A DNA stretch of 64,000 nt from Kiloniella laminariae (GTDB taxonomy: Bacteria > Pseudomonadota > Alphaproteobacteria > Kiloniellales > Kiloniellaceae): contig NZ_JAPWGY010000003.1 in NCBI RefSeq assembly GCF_027214005.1, forward strand, positions 434,001 to 498,000, given 5' to 3'. This document shows positions 56,601-64,000 of the stretch, piece after piece (position 1 is the stretch's first letter; each line of letters opens with the position of its first letter). The position numbers and the translations under genes are program-made. Under the pieces are notes generated by a model. It was given only the letters and a program-made list of their open reading frames with translations. It made no database searches and was not told the origin of the DNA.

Positions 56601-57140
56601 CCGGTACGATCTCCTCTGGGGGACGGAGATGACAGCCGCTTCAGGCGTGGATTGCTGATCCACCGATTGCTGCAAACCTTGCCGGAACTGGAACCAGATA
56701 AATGGGCGGAGTCGGCCCGACGCTTCCTTTCTTCGCCGCTTCATGAATTGTCAGAAGTCCAGATTACCCGGTTACAGGAAGAGACCCTTTCGGTTCTTGG
56801 GCACCCCGAATATCAGGCGTTGTTTGGCCCGGACAGCCGGGCCGAAGTCCCGGTGGTCGGCCTGGTTCGACGGGACGGAGATGTCGAGGTAATCTCGGGA
56901 CAGGTGGATCGTCTGGTTATAACCGAGAAAAAAGTAATAATTATTGACTATAAAACCAACCGACCACCACCCCTTTCAGTAGAGAAGGTTCATCGGGCCT
57001 ATTTGCGGCAGATGGCTGCTTACCGGATGATTTTGCAGCAGATTTACCCGGATCACGAGATCGAGGTGCATTTGCTCTGGACCGATGATGCCAGGTTGAT
57101 GCTGTTACCTGACAGCATTCTTGCACAACATGCACCTTGA
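53640..57140 (+). CDS. addA: Double-strand break repair helicase AddA
   Basis: UvrD-type helicase plus nuclease, 1166 residues. Walker A VGASAGAGKTKVLTDRIL, motif Ia LTFTKAAAAEMANRL, motif II IDEAQDTNPEQW (near 418), motif III VGDVKQSIYSFQRADP, and VRIMTVHGSKGLQAPLVI with LLYVALTRAEDRLV. The C-terminal nuclease has SGQVDRLVITEKK and IIDYKTNRPPP (near 1102). All catalytic motifs are intact. It overlaps addB by 4 nt and is followed by trxA after 130 bp. Confidence 0.97.
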   Translation: MSIEQKTSPAGIEEILDKATGEQRQAADPTASVWVGASAGAGKTKVLTDRILNLLLSGSEPGKILALTFTKAAAAEMANRLSGKLAQWSTIADEALLRELSSLLGRLPSEAEAITARRLFARVLDTPGGMKIQTIHAFCQSLLGRFPLEAGVAPNFQILDDRSAAELLTRAREDVLSGRGGVSEEEVTQALSCLTAYTQEQSFGPLVQEIIRERGRISILLQKYGNLSGLKQAVHKVLDAPEDVGVEELLLDACSDRLVNVIVLGQAADALLQGAKSDQERGRVLKSWLEADPQVRRQRYTDYTGVFFTQAGEPRSRLATKGALAVLPDLPDILMGEIERLIRVNIKCNAIAVAEATIALLLMGVSILKRYERYKEARAFLDYDDLILKARDLLRGERAVAWVLFKLDGGLDHVLIDEAQDTNPEQWDVVGALCEEFFTGEGARDVVRTIFAVGDVKQSIYSFQRADPAKFEEMRRYFQQKAVAAEQKLARISLDVSFRSTPAVLGVVDQVFASAVAADGVSFESVPLNHQPVRLGQAGRVELWPLIASEAAGEETPWTLPLAQEAEMESRARLAMVLARRIHYWTRSEAGATDPLCQLPAKGRRIRPGDVLILVRRRNAFVEELVRELKVLSVPVSGVDRMVLTDQMAVMDLIALGRFLLLPDDDLTLATVLKGPMLGLREEQLFALAHNRKGTLWSVLRDRARQDADCARAAGFLNGLLARADYTPPFELISHILGPLGGRKKLLARLGPDARDPIEEFLSLALVYEREETPSLEGFLHWLEAGEQEIKRDLEQGGDAVRIMTVHGSKGLQAPLVILPDTTQIPQADRGVLWLREQDNIPVWSPRAALQTPVISTAREALRKEGLREYRRLLYVALTRAEDRLVICGWCGQREPSEDSWYALAKAALSETAEEENFAFPEDPTGPWDARGWLVENPQTAEVKRTSGERAEETALQALPQWAFSVPEQEPVPPKPLAPSRRKDDEPPVRSPLGDGDDSRFRRGLLIHRLLQTLPELEPDKWAESARRFLSSPLHELSEVQITRLQEETLSVLGHPEYQALFGPDSRAEVPVVGLVRRDGDVEVISGQVDRLVITEKKVIIIDYKTNRPPPLSVEKVHRAYLRQMAAYRMILQQIYPDHEIEVHLLWTDDARLMLLPDSILAQHAP

Positions 57141-57270
57141 CGTTGGGGGACCTGCATCCCTACATTCATGCTGACGTTGTGAGCCGGGCTGAGAACATTC
57201 TCTGGACATTCTTTACGGGATGTTCTGTCACCAGTCGGCTACACACACCAACAATGGCAAGAGGTACAAG

Positions 57271-57594
57271 ATGGCAACGAGCGCAATCAGCGACGCTTCC
57301 TTTGAAACAGATGTTCTGAAGGCAAGCGTTCCGGTTCTGGTGGATTTTTGGGCAGAATGGTGCGGTCCTTGCAAAATGATCGCCCCGGCTCTGGAAGAAC
57401 TTTCGGCTGAACTGGGTGGCAAGGTCGCAATTGCCAAGCTGAATATTGATGAGAACCCGATGACACCACAGAAATACGGTGTTCGTGGTATCCCGACGCT
57501 TCTTCTTTTTAAAGATGGTGAAGTTGCTGCTACGAAGGTCGGCGCAATCGCCAAAGGCCAGCTTAAAGAGTGGATTGAAAACTCTCTTTCCTGA
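57271..57594 (+). CDS. trxA: Thioredoxin
   Basis: 107 residues from ATG 57271 ([18 protein letters not shown]), with AGAGG upstream. Redox site [13 protein letters not shown] with Cys31 and Cys34, cis-Pro in RGIPTLLLF. It reduces protein disulfides and could serve the MsrA/MsrB and AhpD-like enzymes of this window. The addA-trxA order is conserved in alphaproteobacteria. Confidence 0.97.
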   Translation: MATSAISDASFETDVLKASVPVLVDFWAEWCGPCKMIAPALEELSAELGGKVAIAKLNIDENPMTPQKYGVRGIPTLLLFKDGEVAATKVGAIAKGQLKEWIENSLS

Positions 57595-57612
57595 GTGTTA
57601 TCAAAAGCTGAA

Positions 57613-57680
57613 GGCAAAACTCTATAGAGTTTTGCCAGGAAACGACAAAGCCCTGCAGATTTGCGGGGCTTTGTTATTTG
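57613..57680 (+). terminator. Two hairpins after trxA
   Basis: A 24-bp perfect palindrome (57613-57636, core CTCTATAGAG) without a T-run is followed by CAAAGCCC (57646-57653) and GGGCTTTG (57666-57673) leading into TTATTTG. The second is the likely terminator between convergent trxA and the tautomerase gene. Confidence 0.75.
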
Positions 57681-57756
57681 AGAAGCGCTTACCCGTCAGC
57701 CGAATTGTTTGTCAGCTGGTTGTTGTATCAGGCGTAACAGCGATGATATGCGAGTG

Positions 57757-57951
57757 TTAGTGGCGGGCTTTGTCTGTGCATAAAATTCCGCCAGCACCCC
57801 AGTTTTCCTTGTTTACATCATCTATGACGACATAAACGGCATCTCTGTTGCAACCTGTTATCCGGGCTGTTTCCTCGGTCAAGGTTTTAACCAGAGCACG
57901 CTTTTGCTCGAGGGAACGGCCCTGAAACATCTCTACACGGATGATGGGCAT
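57757..57951 (-). CDS. 4-oxalocrotonate tautomerase-family protein
   Basis: 64 residues. After removal of Met, Pro1 (PIIRVEMFQGRSLEQKRALV) would be the catalytic base. EETARITGCNRDAVYVVIDDVNKENWGAGG matches the family, with the active-site Arg region at RDAV. These small hexameric enzymes tautomerise 2-hydroxymuconate-like acids; with no degradation pathway around it, the substrate is unknown. Confidence 0.86.
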   Translation of the reverse strand: MPIIRVEMFQGRSLEQKRALVKTLTEETARITGCNRDAVYVVIDDVNKENWGAGGILCTDKARH

Positions 57952-58034
57952 AGCCTGTACCTTTTTTTACCTTCTGCAAGAGTAGCGGAAAACAGGTAAA
58001 AAAGCTATCGAAACCAGCGCTCCTCACCTGTGAT

Positions 58035-58074
58035 AAAACGAGAGCAGATGGGGGATTGGTTCTGCTCCCGTTTT
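58035..58074 (-). terminator. folC terminator
   Basis: AAAACG-A-GAGCAGA (58035-58048) pairs with TCTGCTC-C-CGTTTT (58061-58074) with one mismatch. On the minus strand it runs into TTTTAT, 30 bp past the folC stop. Confidence 0.85.
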
Positions 58075-58103
58075 GTTCTTCAGAGGTCGGTTTTCGGTCA
58101 GGC

Positions 58104-59390
58104 TCAACTGCTCTGGGAAAGTATGTGCCCTGCCAGATAAAGGGAGCCGCAAATCAGAATTCTGCCGGGCTTTTCCTGAGTGAGAATTTCCTCTACTGCC
58201 TGCTGGACTGTTTCGCAGGCGCTGGCCTCAAAGCCAGCTTCACGGGCGTGAGAAGCAGCATCCTCTGCACTGAGTGAGGCGGCTTCAAAGGGAATCTCGA
58301 TTGCTCTCAGACTATCCCCAAGCGGTGCAAGTGGGCGGAGGTAATCCGTCGCTGCTTTGGTATTAAGCATGCCATAGATGATATGGACCGGCTGGTCCTG
58401 CCATTCCTGCAAAAAACTGGCAAGGGCAAGGCCTGCTGATTCGTTGTGGCCACCATCCAGCCAGAGCTGCCAGTTATTATCGGGAAGCAAGTCGGGAAGT
58501 GCACCAGCATGAAGCTGTTGCATCCGTCCTGGCCATATAGCCTGGGTCAGGCCGGAAGCCATATGCTCTTTTTTCAGATCGAGCTGTGTTGAGAGAATTT
58601 CGGCACAGGCGATCGCCATTGCGGCGTTTTCGATCTGGTGTGGTCCCAACAGGTTTGGCTTGGGGTAGAGAGCTGTTCCCTTCCTCCCCTTGAAGAGGAA
58701 GCCCTCCTGCTCGACTGTGATGGACCAGTCTCTTCCCTCGATATAAAGCTCTGCACCGACATCCCGCGCTTTTTTCTCAATAACAGCAAGAGCCTCTTTG
58801 CACTGTTTGCCGACCACACAGGGAACACCCGCCTTGAGAATTCCCGCCTTTTCACCCGCGATGGCTTCGATTGTATTGCCAAGAAACTGGGTGTGATCAA
58901 TGGAGATCGGGGTGATCGCGGTCAGGGCCGGACGATCAATAACGTTGGTGGCATCAAGACGTCCCCCCAGACCTGTTTCAAGTAACAGGGCATCTGCAGG
59001 GACTGTGCTGAACGCAAGGAAAGCCGCGACGGTGGTCACTTCGAAGAAGGTGATGGAATCAGAACCATTGACGGTTTCACAGCGTTCGAGCAGTCGAACA
59101 AGCTCTTCTTCGCTGATCAGTTCTCCAGCCAGCCTGATACGTTCATGAAACTTGACCAGATGCGGAGAAGTGTAGACATGTGCTGTCTTGCCTCCTGCTT
59201 CCAGGATTGCCCTGAGATAGGCAAGGAGCGATCCCTTGCCATTGGTTCCGGCAACATGGATGACGGGAGGAAGCTTCTTTTCAGGATGGTCCAGAAGCTC
59301 CAAGAGCCGCTCGACGCGGCTCAGGGAAAGATCGATTATTTTAGGGTGCAGGAGGCTCAGGCGTTCCAGCACAACATCACTACGACGCAT
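58104..59390 (-). CDS. folC: Folylpolyglutamate synthase/dihydrofolate synthase
   Basis: Mur-ligase-family enzyme of folate synthesis that adds glutamate to dihydropteroate and folates. 428 residues. P-loop HVAGTNGKGSLLAYLRAIL, the second ATP motif SIDHTQFLGNTIEAIAGEKAGILK, and WPGRMQQL are family blocks. It starts 7 bp after accD and is the last gene of the operon, as is common in alphaproteobacteria. Confidence 0.96.
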   Translation of the reverse strand: MRRSDVVLERLSLLHPKIIDLSLSRVERLLELLDHPEKKLPPVIHVAGTNGKGSLLAYLRAILEAGGKTAHVYTSPHLVKFHERIRLAGELISEEELVRLLERCETVNGSDSITFFEVTTVAAFLAFSTVPADALLLETGLGGRLDATNVIDRPALTAITPISIDHTQFLGNTIEAIAGEKAGILKAGVPCVVGKQCKEALAVIEKKARDVGAELYIEGRDWSITVEQEGFLFKGRKGTALYPKPNLLGPHQIENAAMAIACAEILSTQLDLKKEHMASGLTQAIWPGRMQQLHAGALPDLLPDNNWQLWLDGGHNESAGLALASFLQEWQDQPVHIIYGMLNTKAATDYLRPLAPLGDSLRAIEIPFEAASLSAEDAASHAREAGFEASACETVQQAVEEILTQEKPGRILICGSLYLAGHILSQSS

Positions 59391-59397
59391 GATTATT

Positions 59398-60324
59398 TCA
59401 TTCGGCTTTCGAATTGCCCTTGGGCTTTGCGGCTTTGTCTTCTGTACTGTCCCGGAGGGGCAGAACTTTGGCTGCGGGGCCTTTCTGGGTCAGAAGATTG
59501 AAAATCCGGATCAGGGTCTCGCGCAGTTCATGGCGATGAACCACCATGTCGACCATGCCATGTTCCAGCAGGTATTCGGCGGTCTGGAAGCCTTCAGGCA
59601 GTTTTTCACGAATAGTTTCCTCGATCACCCGTTTACCCGCAAAGCCGATATTGGCACCGGGTTCAGCGATGGCAATATCTCCGAGCATGGCGAAAGAAGC
59701 AGAAACGCCCCCTGTGGTCGGATCCGTCAAGAGGACGACGTAGGGCAAGCCAGCTTCCTTGACCATATCAACCGCAACGATGGAGCGGGGCATCTGCATC
59801 AGGGAGAGAATCCCTTCCTGCATTCTTGCGCCACCAGAAGCGGGGATAACCAGAAGCGGTGCTTCCTGCAGTACAGCGAGCCTTGCTGCGGTCAGCAGAC
59901 CTTCACCAACGGCCGTTCCCATGGAACCACCCATGTAGGTGAAATTAAACACAGCCACAACCGCGGGCATCCCGCCCATGGAACCGTGGGCGACAAGAAT
60001 GGCTTCCTTGTCTTCGTTCTTGGCATTGGCGTCTTTGATCCGGTCTGTATAGCGCTTCAGATCCTTGAACTTCAAAGGATCGGTCATGGTCTTGGGCAAT
60101 TCAACAAGGGTGTACTCCCCTTCATCGAACAGCGTTTTCAGTCGGTCACGGGCCGAGATGCGAAGGTGATAACCGCTATAGGGGCAAACCCAGAGATTCT
60201 TTTCCAGTTCCTTCTTGAAGATCATCTGTCCCGTAGCAGGGGATTTGACCCAGAGATCGTCCGGTGTGTCATTCTGCACCAGAGCGCGAATTTTGGGGCG
60301 AACGTAGTTGGAAATCCAGTTCAT
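59398..60324 (-). CDS. accD: Acetyl-CoA carboxylase carboxyltransferase subunit beta
   Basis: Transfers the carboxyl group to acetyl-CoA to make malonyl-CoA, with AccA. 308 residues. Carboxyltransferase core blocks include [43 protein letters not shown] and [19 protein letters not shown]. The N-terminal four-cysteine zinc ribbon of E. coli AccD is degenerate: KSPATG and VCPYSG keep one of four cysteines. Such loss also occurs in other alphaproteobacteria. 38 bp after trpA. Confidence 0.95.
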   Translation of the reverse strand: MNWISNYVRPKIRALVQNDTPDDLWVKSPATGQMIFKKELEKNLWVCPYSGYHLRISARDRLKTLFDEGEYTLVELPKTMTDPLKFKDLKRYTDRIKDANAKNEDKEAILVAHGSMGGMPAVVAVFNFTYMGGSMGTAVGEGLLTAARLAVLQEAPLLVIPASGGARMQEGILSLMQMPRSIVAVDMVKEAGLPYVVLLTDPTTGGVSASFAMLGDIAIAEPGANIGFAGKRVIEETIREKLPEGFQTAEYLLEHGMVDMVVHRHELRETLIRIFNLLTQKGPAAKVLPLRDSTEDKAAKPKGNSKAE

Positions 60325-60362
60325 GCTGATCTGCCTTGTTTTCTATCTCTTAGCTGTGGCTT

Positions 60363-61193
60363 TCAGCCACGGGCGCTGCGCACACCTTCGGAAAGGGTGC
60401 GCACATAATCCAGTACTGCCTGGGTGAGACCGGGTTTTGGCCGGTTGTTCTCGTCCAGGTATTCTTTCAGTTTATCAATGATCGCTGAACCAACCACGGC
60501 GGCATCAGCAACCTGTACAGTTCGCGCGGCCTGTTCCGCTGTCCGGATGCCAAAGCCGACAGCAACAGGAAGATCTGTCTGGGCTTTGATCGTTGCCACG
60601 GCATCCCTGACGACATCCTGAGCCGCGGCAGCTGTGCCAGTGATTCCGAGAATGGAGACGTAATATAGAAAACCGCTGGTGTTGTTAAGTACTTTCGGCA
60701 GGCGCTCGCCGACAGTTGTCGGAGTGGTCAGGCGAATGAAGTGCAACTCCTGCGCCAGTGCCGGGAGGCAGAATTCGTCATCATGCTCTGGAGGAAGATC
60801 GACAATAATAAAACCGTCGACACCTGCGGCTTTGGCGTCTGCGAGGAAGGTCTCGACACCATAGATATAAATCGGGTTGTAGTAGCCCATCAGGATAATC
60901 GGCGTATCCTGGTTTCCTTCGCGGAAACTGCGTACCAGATCCAGGGTTTTACGCAAGGACATCCCTTGTTTCAGGGCTCGCAGGCTGGAGGCCTGAATTG
61001 AAGGGCCATCGGCCATGGGATCGGAAAAAGGCATGCCGAGTTCAATGACATCGGCACCAGCGGCGGGCAAGCCCTTGACGATTTCCAGGCTGGTAGCCAG
61101 ATCGGGATCTCCGGCAGTGAGGAAGGTTACCAGCCCGCCACGCCCTTCGGCGCGCAGATCGGCAAAGCGTTTTTCTAGTCTGCTCAAGCTCAT
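60363..61193 (-). CDS. trpA: Tryptophan synthase alpha chain
   Basis: Cleaves indole-3-glycerol phosphate to indole, which is channelled to TrpB. 276 residues from ATG 61193 ([20 protein letters not shown]); the frame extends upstream into trpB without a start site. Catalytic Glu51 and Asp62 are in [37 protein letters not shown] and [12 protein letters not shown] are conserved barrel segments. It starts 14 bp after trpB. Confidence 0.97.
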   Translation of the reverse strand: MSLSRLEKRFADLRAEGRGGLVTFLTAGDPDLATSLEIVKGLPAAGADVIELGMPFSDPMADGPSIQASSLRALKQGMSLRKTLDLVRSFREGNQDTPIILMGYYNPIYIYGVETFLADAKAAGVDGFIIVDLPPEHDDEFCLPALAQELHFIRLTTPTTVGERLPKVLNNTSGFLYYVSILGITGTAAAAQDVVRDAVATIKAQTDLPVAVGFGIRTAEQAARTVQVADAAVVGSAIIDKLKEYLDENNRPKPGLTQAVLDYVRTLSEGVRSARG

Positions 61194-61207
61194 CTCTTTA
61201 TCCCCCC

Positions 61208-62419
61208 TTAGATCTTCACGCCGAGGGCTTCGGCTACGGTGAAGATATCCTTGTCGCCACGACCACAGAGGTTCATGAGAATGATCTTGTCCTTGTTCAT
61301 CTTCGGTGCAATTTTGCACACGTGAGCCAGGGCGTGCGCCGGCTCAAGTGCTGGAATGATACCTTCGATTTTTGAAAGCATCTGGAAAGCGTCCAGTGCC
61401 TCGTTGTCTGTGGCTGAAGCATAGTTGACGCGTCCAACAGAGTGTAACCACGAATGCTCCGGGCCGATGCCAGGGTAATCCAGTCCAGCCGAAATCGAGT
61501 GGGCGTCGGTGATCTGGCCGTCTTCATTCTGAAGCAGGAAGGTCCGGTTGCCGTGCAATACACCGGGTTTTCCACCAGTAAGAGAAGCGGCGTGTTCGCC
61601 GCTGTCAACACCATGTCCTGCGGCTTCAACACCGGTGATCGCAACTTCCCTGTCGTCAAGGAAAGGATAAAACAGGCCAATGGCGTTGGATCCACCGCCA
61701 ATACAGGCGACCAGCTGGTCAGGTAATCTGCCTTCGGCTTCCAGAATCTGTTCGCGGGCTTCGCGTCCGATAATCGACTGGAAATCCCGGACCATCATGG
61801 GGTAGGGATGCGGGCCTGCTGCGGTGCCGATGATGTAGAAAGTTTCTTCTACATTGGCAACCCAGTCGCGCAGGGCATCGTTCATGGCATCCTTGAGGGT
61901 ACCGGTCCCGCTTTTGACCGAGATAACTTCGGCGCCAAGCAGCTTCATACGGAAGACATTCGGTGCCTGGCGGGCAATGTCTGTTGCGCCCATGTAGACA
62001 ACGCAGGGAAGATTGAACAGCGCACAGAAGGTTGCTGTGGCAACGCCGTGCTGCCCGGCTCCGGTTTCAGCGATGATGCGTTTTTTGCCCATACGTCGGG
62101 CGAGAAGGATCTGCCCTAGCACATTGTTGGCCTTATGCGATCCGGTGTGGTTCAGCTCGTCGCGCTTGAAATAAACTTTGGCGCCATCCAGTTCACGGGT
62201 CAGGCGCTCGGCAAAATACAGAGGGCTTGGGCGTCCGACGTAATTCTTGGCGTAATAGTCGTAATCGCGTTGAAACGAGGGGTCAGCCTGGGCTGCCTTG
62301 TAGGCTTTTTCTACTTCCAGCACCAGCGGCATCAGGGTTTCAGCCACATAACGGCCCCCGAAAATACCGAAATGACCCCGTTCATCCGGGCCGTTCTTAT
62401 AGGAATTGGGCGTTTCCAT
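61208..62419 (-). CDS. trpB: Tryptophan synthase beta chain
   Basis: PLP enzyme that condenses indole with serine to tryptophan. 403 residues. The PLP lysine is Lys96 in [14 protein letters not shown]; the phosphate loop is [25 protein letters not shown] and [19 protein letters not shown] are conserved. It precedes trpA, and is separated from trpF by a PAP2 gene, an unusual insertion. Confidence 0.98.
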   Translation of the reverse strand: METPNSYKNGPDERGHFGIFGGRYVAETLMPLVLEVEKAYKAAQADPSFQRDYDYYAKNYVGRPSPLYFAERLTRELDGAKVYFKRDELNHTGSHKANNVLGQILLARRMGKKRIIAETGAGQHGVATATFCALFNLPCVVYMGATDIARQAPNVFRMKLLGAEVISVKSGTGTLKDAMNDALRDWVANVEETFYIIGTAAGPHPYPMMVRDFQSIIGREAREQILEAEGRLPDQLVACIGGGSNAIGLFYPFLDDREVAITGVEAAGHGVDSGEHAASLTGGKPGVLHGNRTFLLQNEDGQITDAHSISAGLDYPGIGPEHSWLHSVGRVNYASATDNEALDAFQMLSKIEGIIPALEPAHALAHVCKIAPKMNKDKIILMNLCGRGDKDIFTVAEALGVKI

Positions 62420-62521
62420 AACTCTTTATACTACCTTGTACGTTCGGCTTGATCACTTGTTGGCGGGACTTTGCCCGAAAAGTGGTTTCCCTGCAAGAGA
62501 GCGGGCAGGGCAGGAGGTGAA

Positions 62522-63403
62522 TTAGATCCTGAATATCCTGAACAGGCAAGGGGCGCCGTAACTGCACCACAGACCAGTAAAACTTCCGACGAGGAAGGTG
62601 ACTGTGAGCAAAACGGCTGTGTTCTGATCGGGTGCAAGCAGCAGAAACAAGGCTGTAGGAGGGAGGCCGATCAGTGGTCTGCAAGCCAGACGAATGAATT
62701 TGGCGGGTTTTTCAGGATGTTTACCATCAAGCAGGGCCAAGCCTACGAGCCAACCAAACAGGAGGCCTGGCACGAGAACAACATTATCGGCTTTAACCGG
62801 GTCGATAGGATGACCTGCATTGAGGGTCCAGAGTTCAAGGACTTCCAGGCCTGCGGCACGTTGTGTGGCAAAGAGGCCAGCTGCGAGCAAGAGGGCGGAA
62901 AAACCGGAGGCGGCGGTCAAACGGTTTTTCAGATTCCGGGTTGTCCACCAACGCACGACAGGTTTTTCCAGAAAAATAATCAATAGCAAAAGAGTAATGC
63001 CGACTGCCCAACCGGACAACACCTGCTCGATACTGTGAACATGCCCGGCAATCCTGGTCCAGCCGATTACCAGCACGACAGCGGCGGCGAGAAGATAGGC
63101 CCAGAGCTTTCGGGAAGAACGGGCGAGCAAGCCATAAAACAGCGGTGGTGTCTGGGCATGTCCCGAGGGCAGGCCGTAGGAAGTGCTTTTTTCGATCGCA
63201 GTCAGATTTGGATCAAGCCAGTAAGGCCGGGGTTGGGCAAAAAGCATCTTGAAGATGTGCTGGAGACTGCTGGAAAGGCAGAGTGCAAACCACAGCCGGG
63301 TGCCCAGACGCGGACAGACAATCCAGTAGATACAGACCGTAGCGACAAGAAAAAGCCTGACCTCGCCGAGGTGAGAGAGTATCGAAACCAGGAAATCGGG
63401 CAT
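62522..63403 (-). CDS. PAP2-superfamily membrane phosphatase inside the trp operon
   Basis: 293 residues with about eight membrane segments. PAP2 motif 1 is KMLFAQPRP (Lys and Arg-Pro), motif 2 YGLPSGHAQT with catalytic His, motif 3 TRIAGHVHSIEQVLSG with Arg and the nucleophile His; the usual Asp three residues after that His is Gln here. The fold cleaves lipid phosphates such as phosphatidic acid, PGP or undecaprenyl pyrophosphate. The C-terminal four-helix extension (about 165-293) has no obvious function. Its ATG overlaps the trpF stop (TGATG). Confidence 0.82.
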   Translation of the reverse strand: MPDFLVSILSHLGEVRLFLVATVCIYWIVCPRLGTRLWFALCLSSSLQHIFKMLFAQPRPYWLDPNLTAIEKSTSYGLPSGHAQTPPLFYGLLARSSRKLWAYLLAAAVVLVIGWTRIAGHVHSIEQVLSGWAVGITLLLLIIFLEKPVVRWWTTRNLKNRLTAASGFSALLLAAGLFATQRAAGLEVLELWTLNAGHPIDPVKADNVVLVPGLLFGWLVGLALLDGKHPEKPAKFIRLACRPLIGLPPTALFLLLAPDQNTAVLLTVTFLVGSFTGLWCSYGAPCLFRIFRI

Positions 63404-64000
63404 CAGCAGCCTTTTGCTTGTTGGATAAACAATTTGATTTTCTCAGGGGATTTGACCCCCGGGCTGTCCTCAACCCCGGAAGAGACGTCGACAGCAGGCG
63501 CACCGGAAATGCGTACTGCATTGGCGACATTCTGGCTGGTTAGACCGCCTGCAAGCATCCAGGGTTTGGACCAGTTCCGTCCGGCAAGAAGACGCCAGTC
63601 AAAAGCATGGGCATTTCCCCCAGGCAGGGCATTCTTGAGATCTTTTGGCGGCTTGGCATCGAACAGAAGGTAATCCGCAAGCTCTTCAAAAGGGGGGATC
63701 GTGTTGAAGTCTTCACGGTCAGAAATTTTGATAACCTTCATGACCTGAAGCTTGAACCGGTTCTTGATTCCGGCGACACGTTCCGGCGTTTCACTGCCAT
63801 GAAGCTGAAGAATATCAAGCGGAACCTGTTTGAGAATTTCACGGATTTCTTCGTCACTGGCATCAACAAGCAAACCGACCCGTTTGATACCGGGACGTAC
63901 CTGCCGTGCCAGGGGGACGGCCTGGTCTATAGAAACATTGCGGGGACTTTTGGGAAAAAAGACAAAGCCGAGGTAGCTGGCCCCGGCGGCCTGTGCTGAT
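63403..64000 (-). CDS. trpF: Phosphoribosylanthranilate isomerase (partial, 5' end outside window)
   Basis: Third step of tryptophan synthesis, converting phosphoribosylanthranilate to CdRP. 198 residues are visible before the TGA stop; the N-terminus with the catalytic Cys lies beyond the right edge. GASYLGFVFFPKSPRNVSIDQA, DILQLHGSETPERV, LLFDAKPP with the catalytic Asp, FDWRLLAGRNWSKPWMLAGGL and VDVSSGVEDSPGVKSPEKI are the family blocks. First visible gene of the trpF-PAP2-trpB-trpA-accD-folC operon. Confidence 0.96.
   Translation of the reverse strand, partial: SAQAAGASYLGFVFFPKSPRNVSIDQAVPLARQVRPGIKRVGLLVDASDEEIREILKQVPLDILQLHGSETPERVAGIKNRFKLQVMKVIKISDREDFNTIPPFEELADYLLFDAKPPKDLKNALPGGNAHAFDWRLLAGRNWSKPWMLAGGLTSQNVANAVRISGAPAVDVSSGVEDSPGVKSPEKIKLFIQQAKGC

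Noticed and set aside
57193-57207. Near match to an alphaproteobacterial LexA box (GAAC-N7-GGAC) before trxA
   Set aside because: The second half is GGAC, not GAAC, and trxA is not an expected SOS gene; too weak to call.
59236-60408. 390-codon open frame on the plus strand across accD
   Set aside because: Antisense to accD and the end of trpA, both unmistakable genes; no start signal.

Overview
The window reads as a chromosomal segment of an alphaproteobacterium with roughly half G+C. The evidence is gene content and order: an irr/fabA/fabB divergon, ChvI/ChvG next to a short C-terminal-only HPr kinase, RapZ, a mannose-type EIIA, HPr and EI, a DivL-type pseudo-histidine kinase next to tsaE-murU-addB-addA-trxA, and a trpF-trpB-trpA-accD-folC operon. 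Marine Rhodospirillales, Kiloniellales or Sneathiellales are plausible, but the sequence alone does not settle this. No transposase, phage gene, CRISPR array or rRNA was seen.

Layout. 1-5.8 kb: unsaturated fatty acid synthesis (fabB partial, fabA), the iron regulator irr, an exported SH3 protein, a D-2-hydroxyacid dehydrogenase and a glutathione S-transferase. 5.9-10.4 kb: a periplasmic binding protein and the thiamine transporter thiBPQ under a clear TPP riboswitch. 10.7-15.4 kb: nhaA, an OxyR-like regulator lacking the peroxidatic cysteine, an AhpD-like peroxidase and a RoxA-type ribosomal oxygenase.

15.4-24 kb is the most accessory-looking part. It has an ABC membrane domain without an ATPase, an EthD protein, a MarR regulator with palindromic operators and a divergent membrane protein, a class III cyclase, and a tetR-VOC-SRPBCC-DUF1428 run in which the VOC gene has an in-frame stop. 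An HNH endonuclease gene abuts tRNA-Arg(CCG). yciB, msrA and msrB follow.

24-37 kb: a lipoprotein hydrolase, an ABC ATPase without a permease, a 59-residue zinc protein related to NDUFS6, a DUF4344 protein, polA, a HAD phosphatase, a metallophosphodiesterase, DoxX, a HugZ-like protein, a cold-shock protein and a ferredoxin-NADP reductase.

36.4-43.5 kb is one long signalling run: chvI, an unrecognised membrane-anchored protein, chvG, hprK, rapZ, EIIA, HPr and EI. No sugar permease is present, so it looks like a regulatory phosphorelay joined to an envelope-stress two-component system. 43.5-64 kb: a ureidoglycolate-lyase-like gene with a divergent LysR, ahcY behind a perfect 20-bp palindrome, divL, tsaE, murU, addB, addA and trxA. 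On the other strand lie a tautomerase and the trpF-PAP2-trpB-trpA-accD-folC operon, which runs off the right edge.

Most of the window is well-known chromosomal machinery. I found no convincing wholly new multi-gene system. The best leads are the orphan between chvI and chvG, the Cys-less OxyR with a canonical OxyR half-site, the HNH/tRNA locus, the orphan ABC domain with a TetR-like palindrome, and two intergenic stretches ending in terminators that may encode small RNAs.
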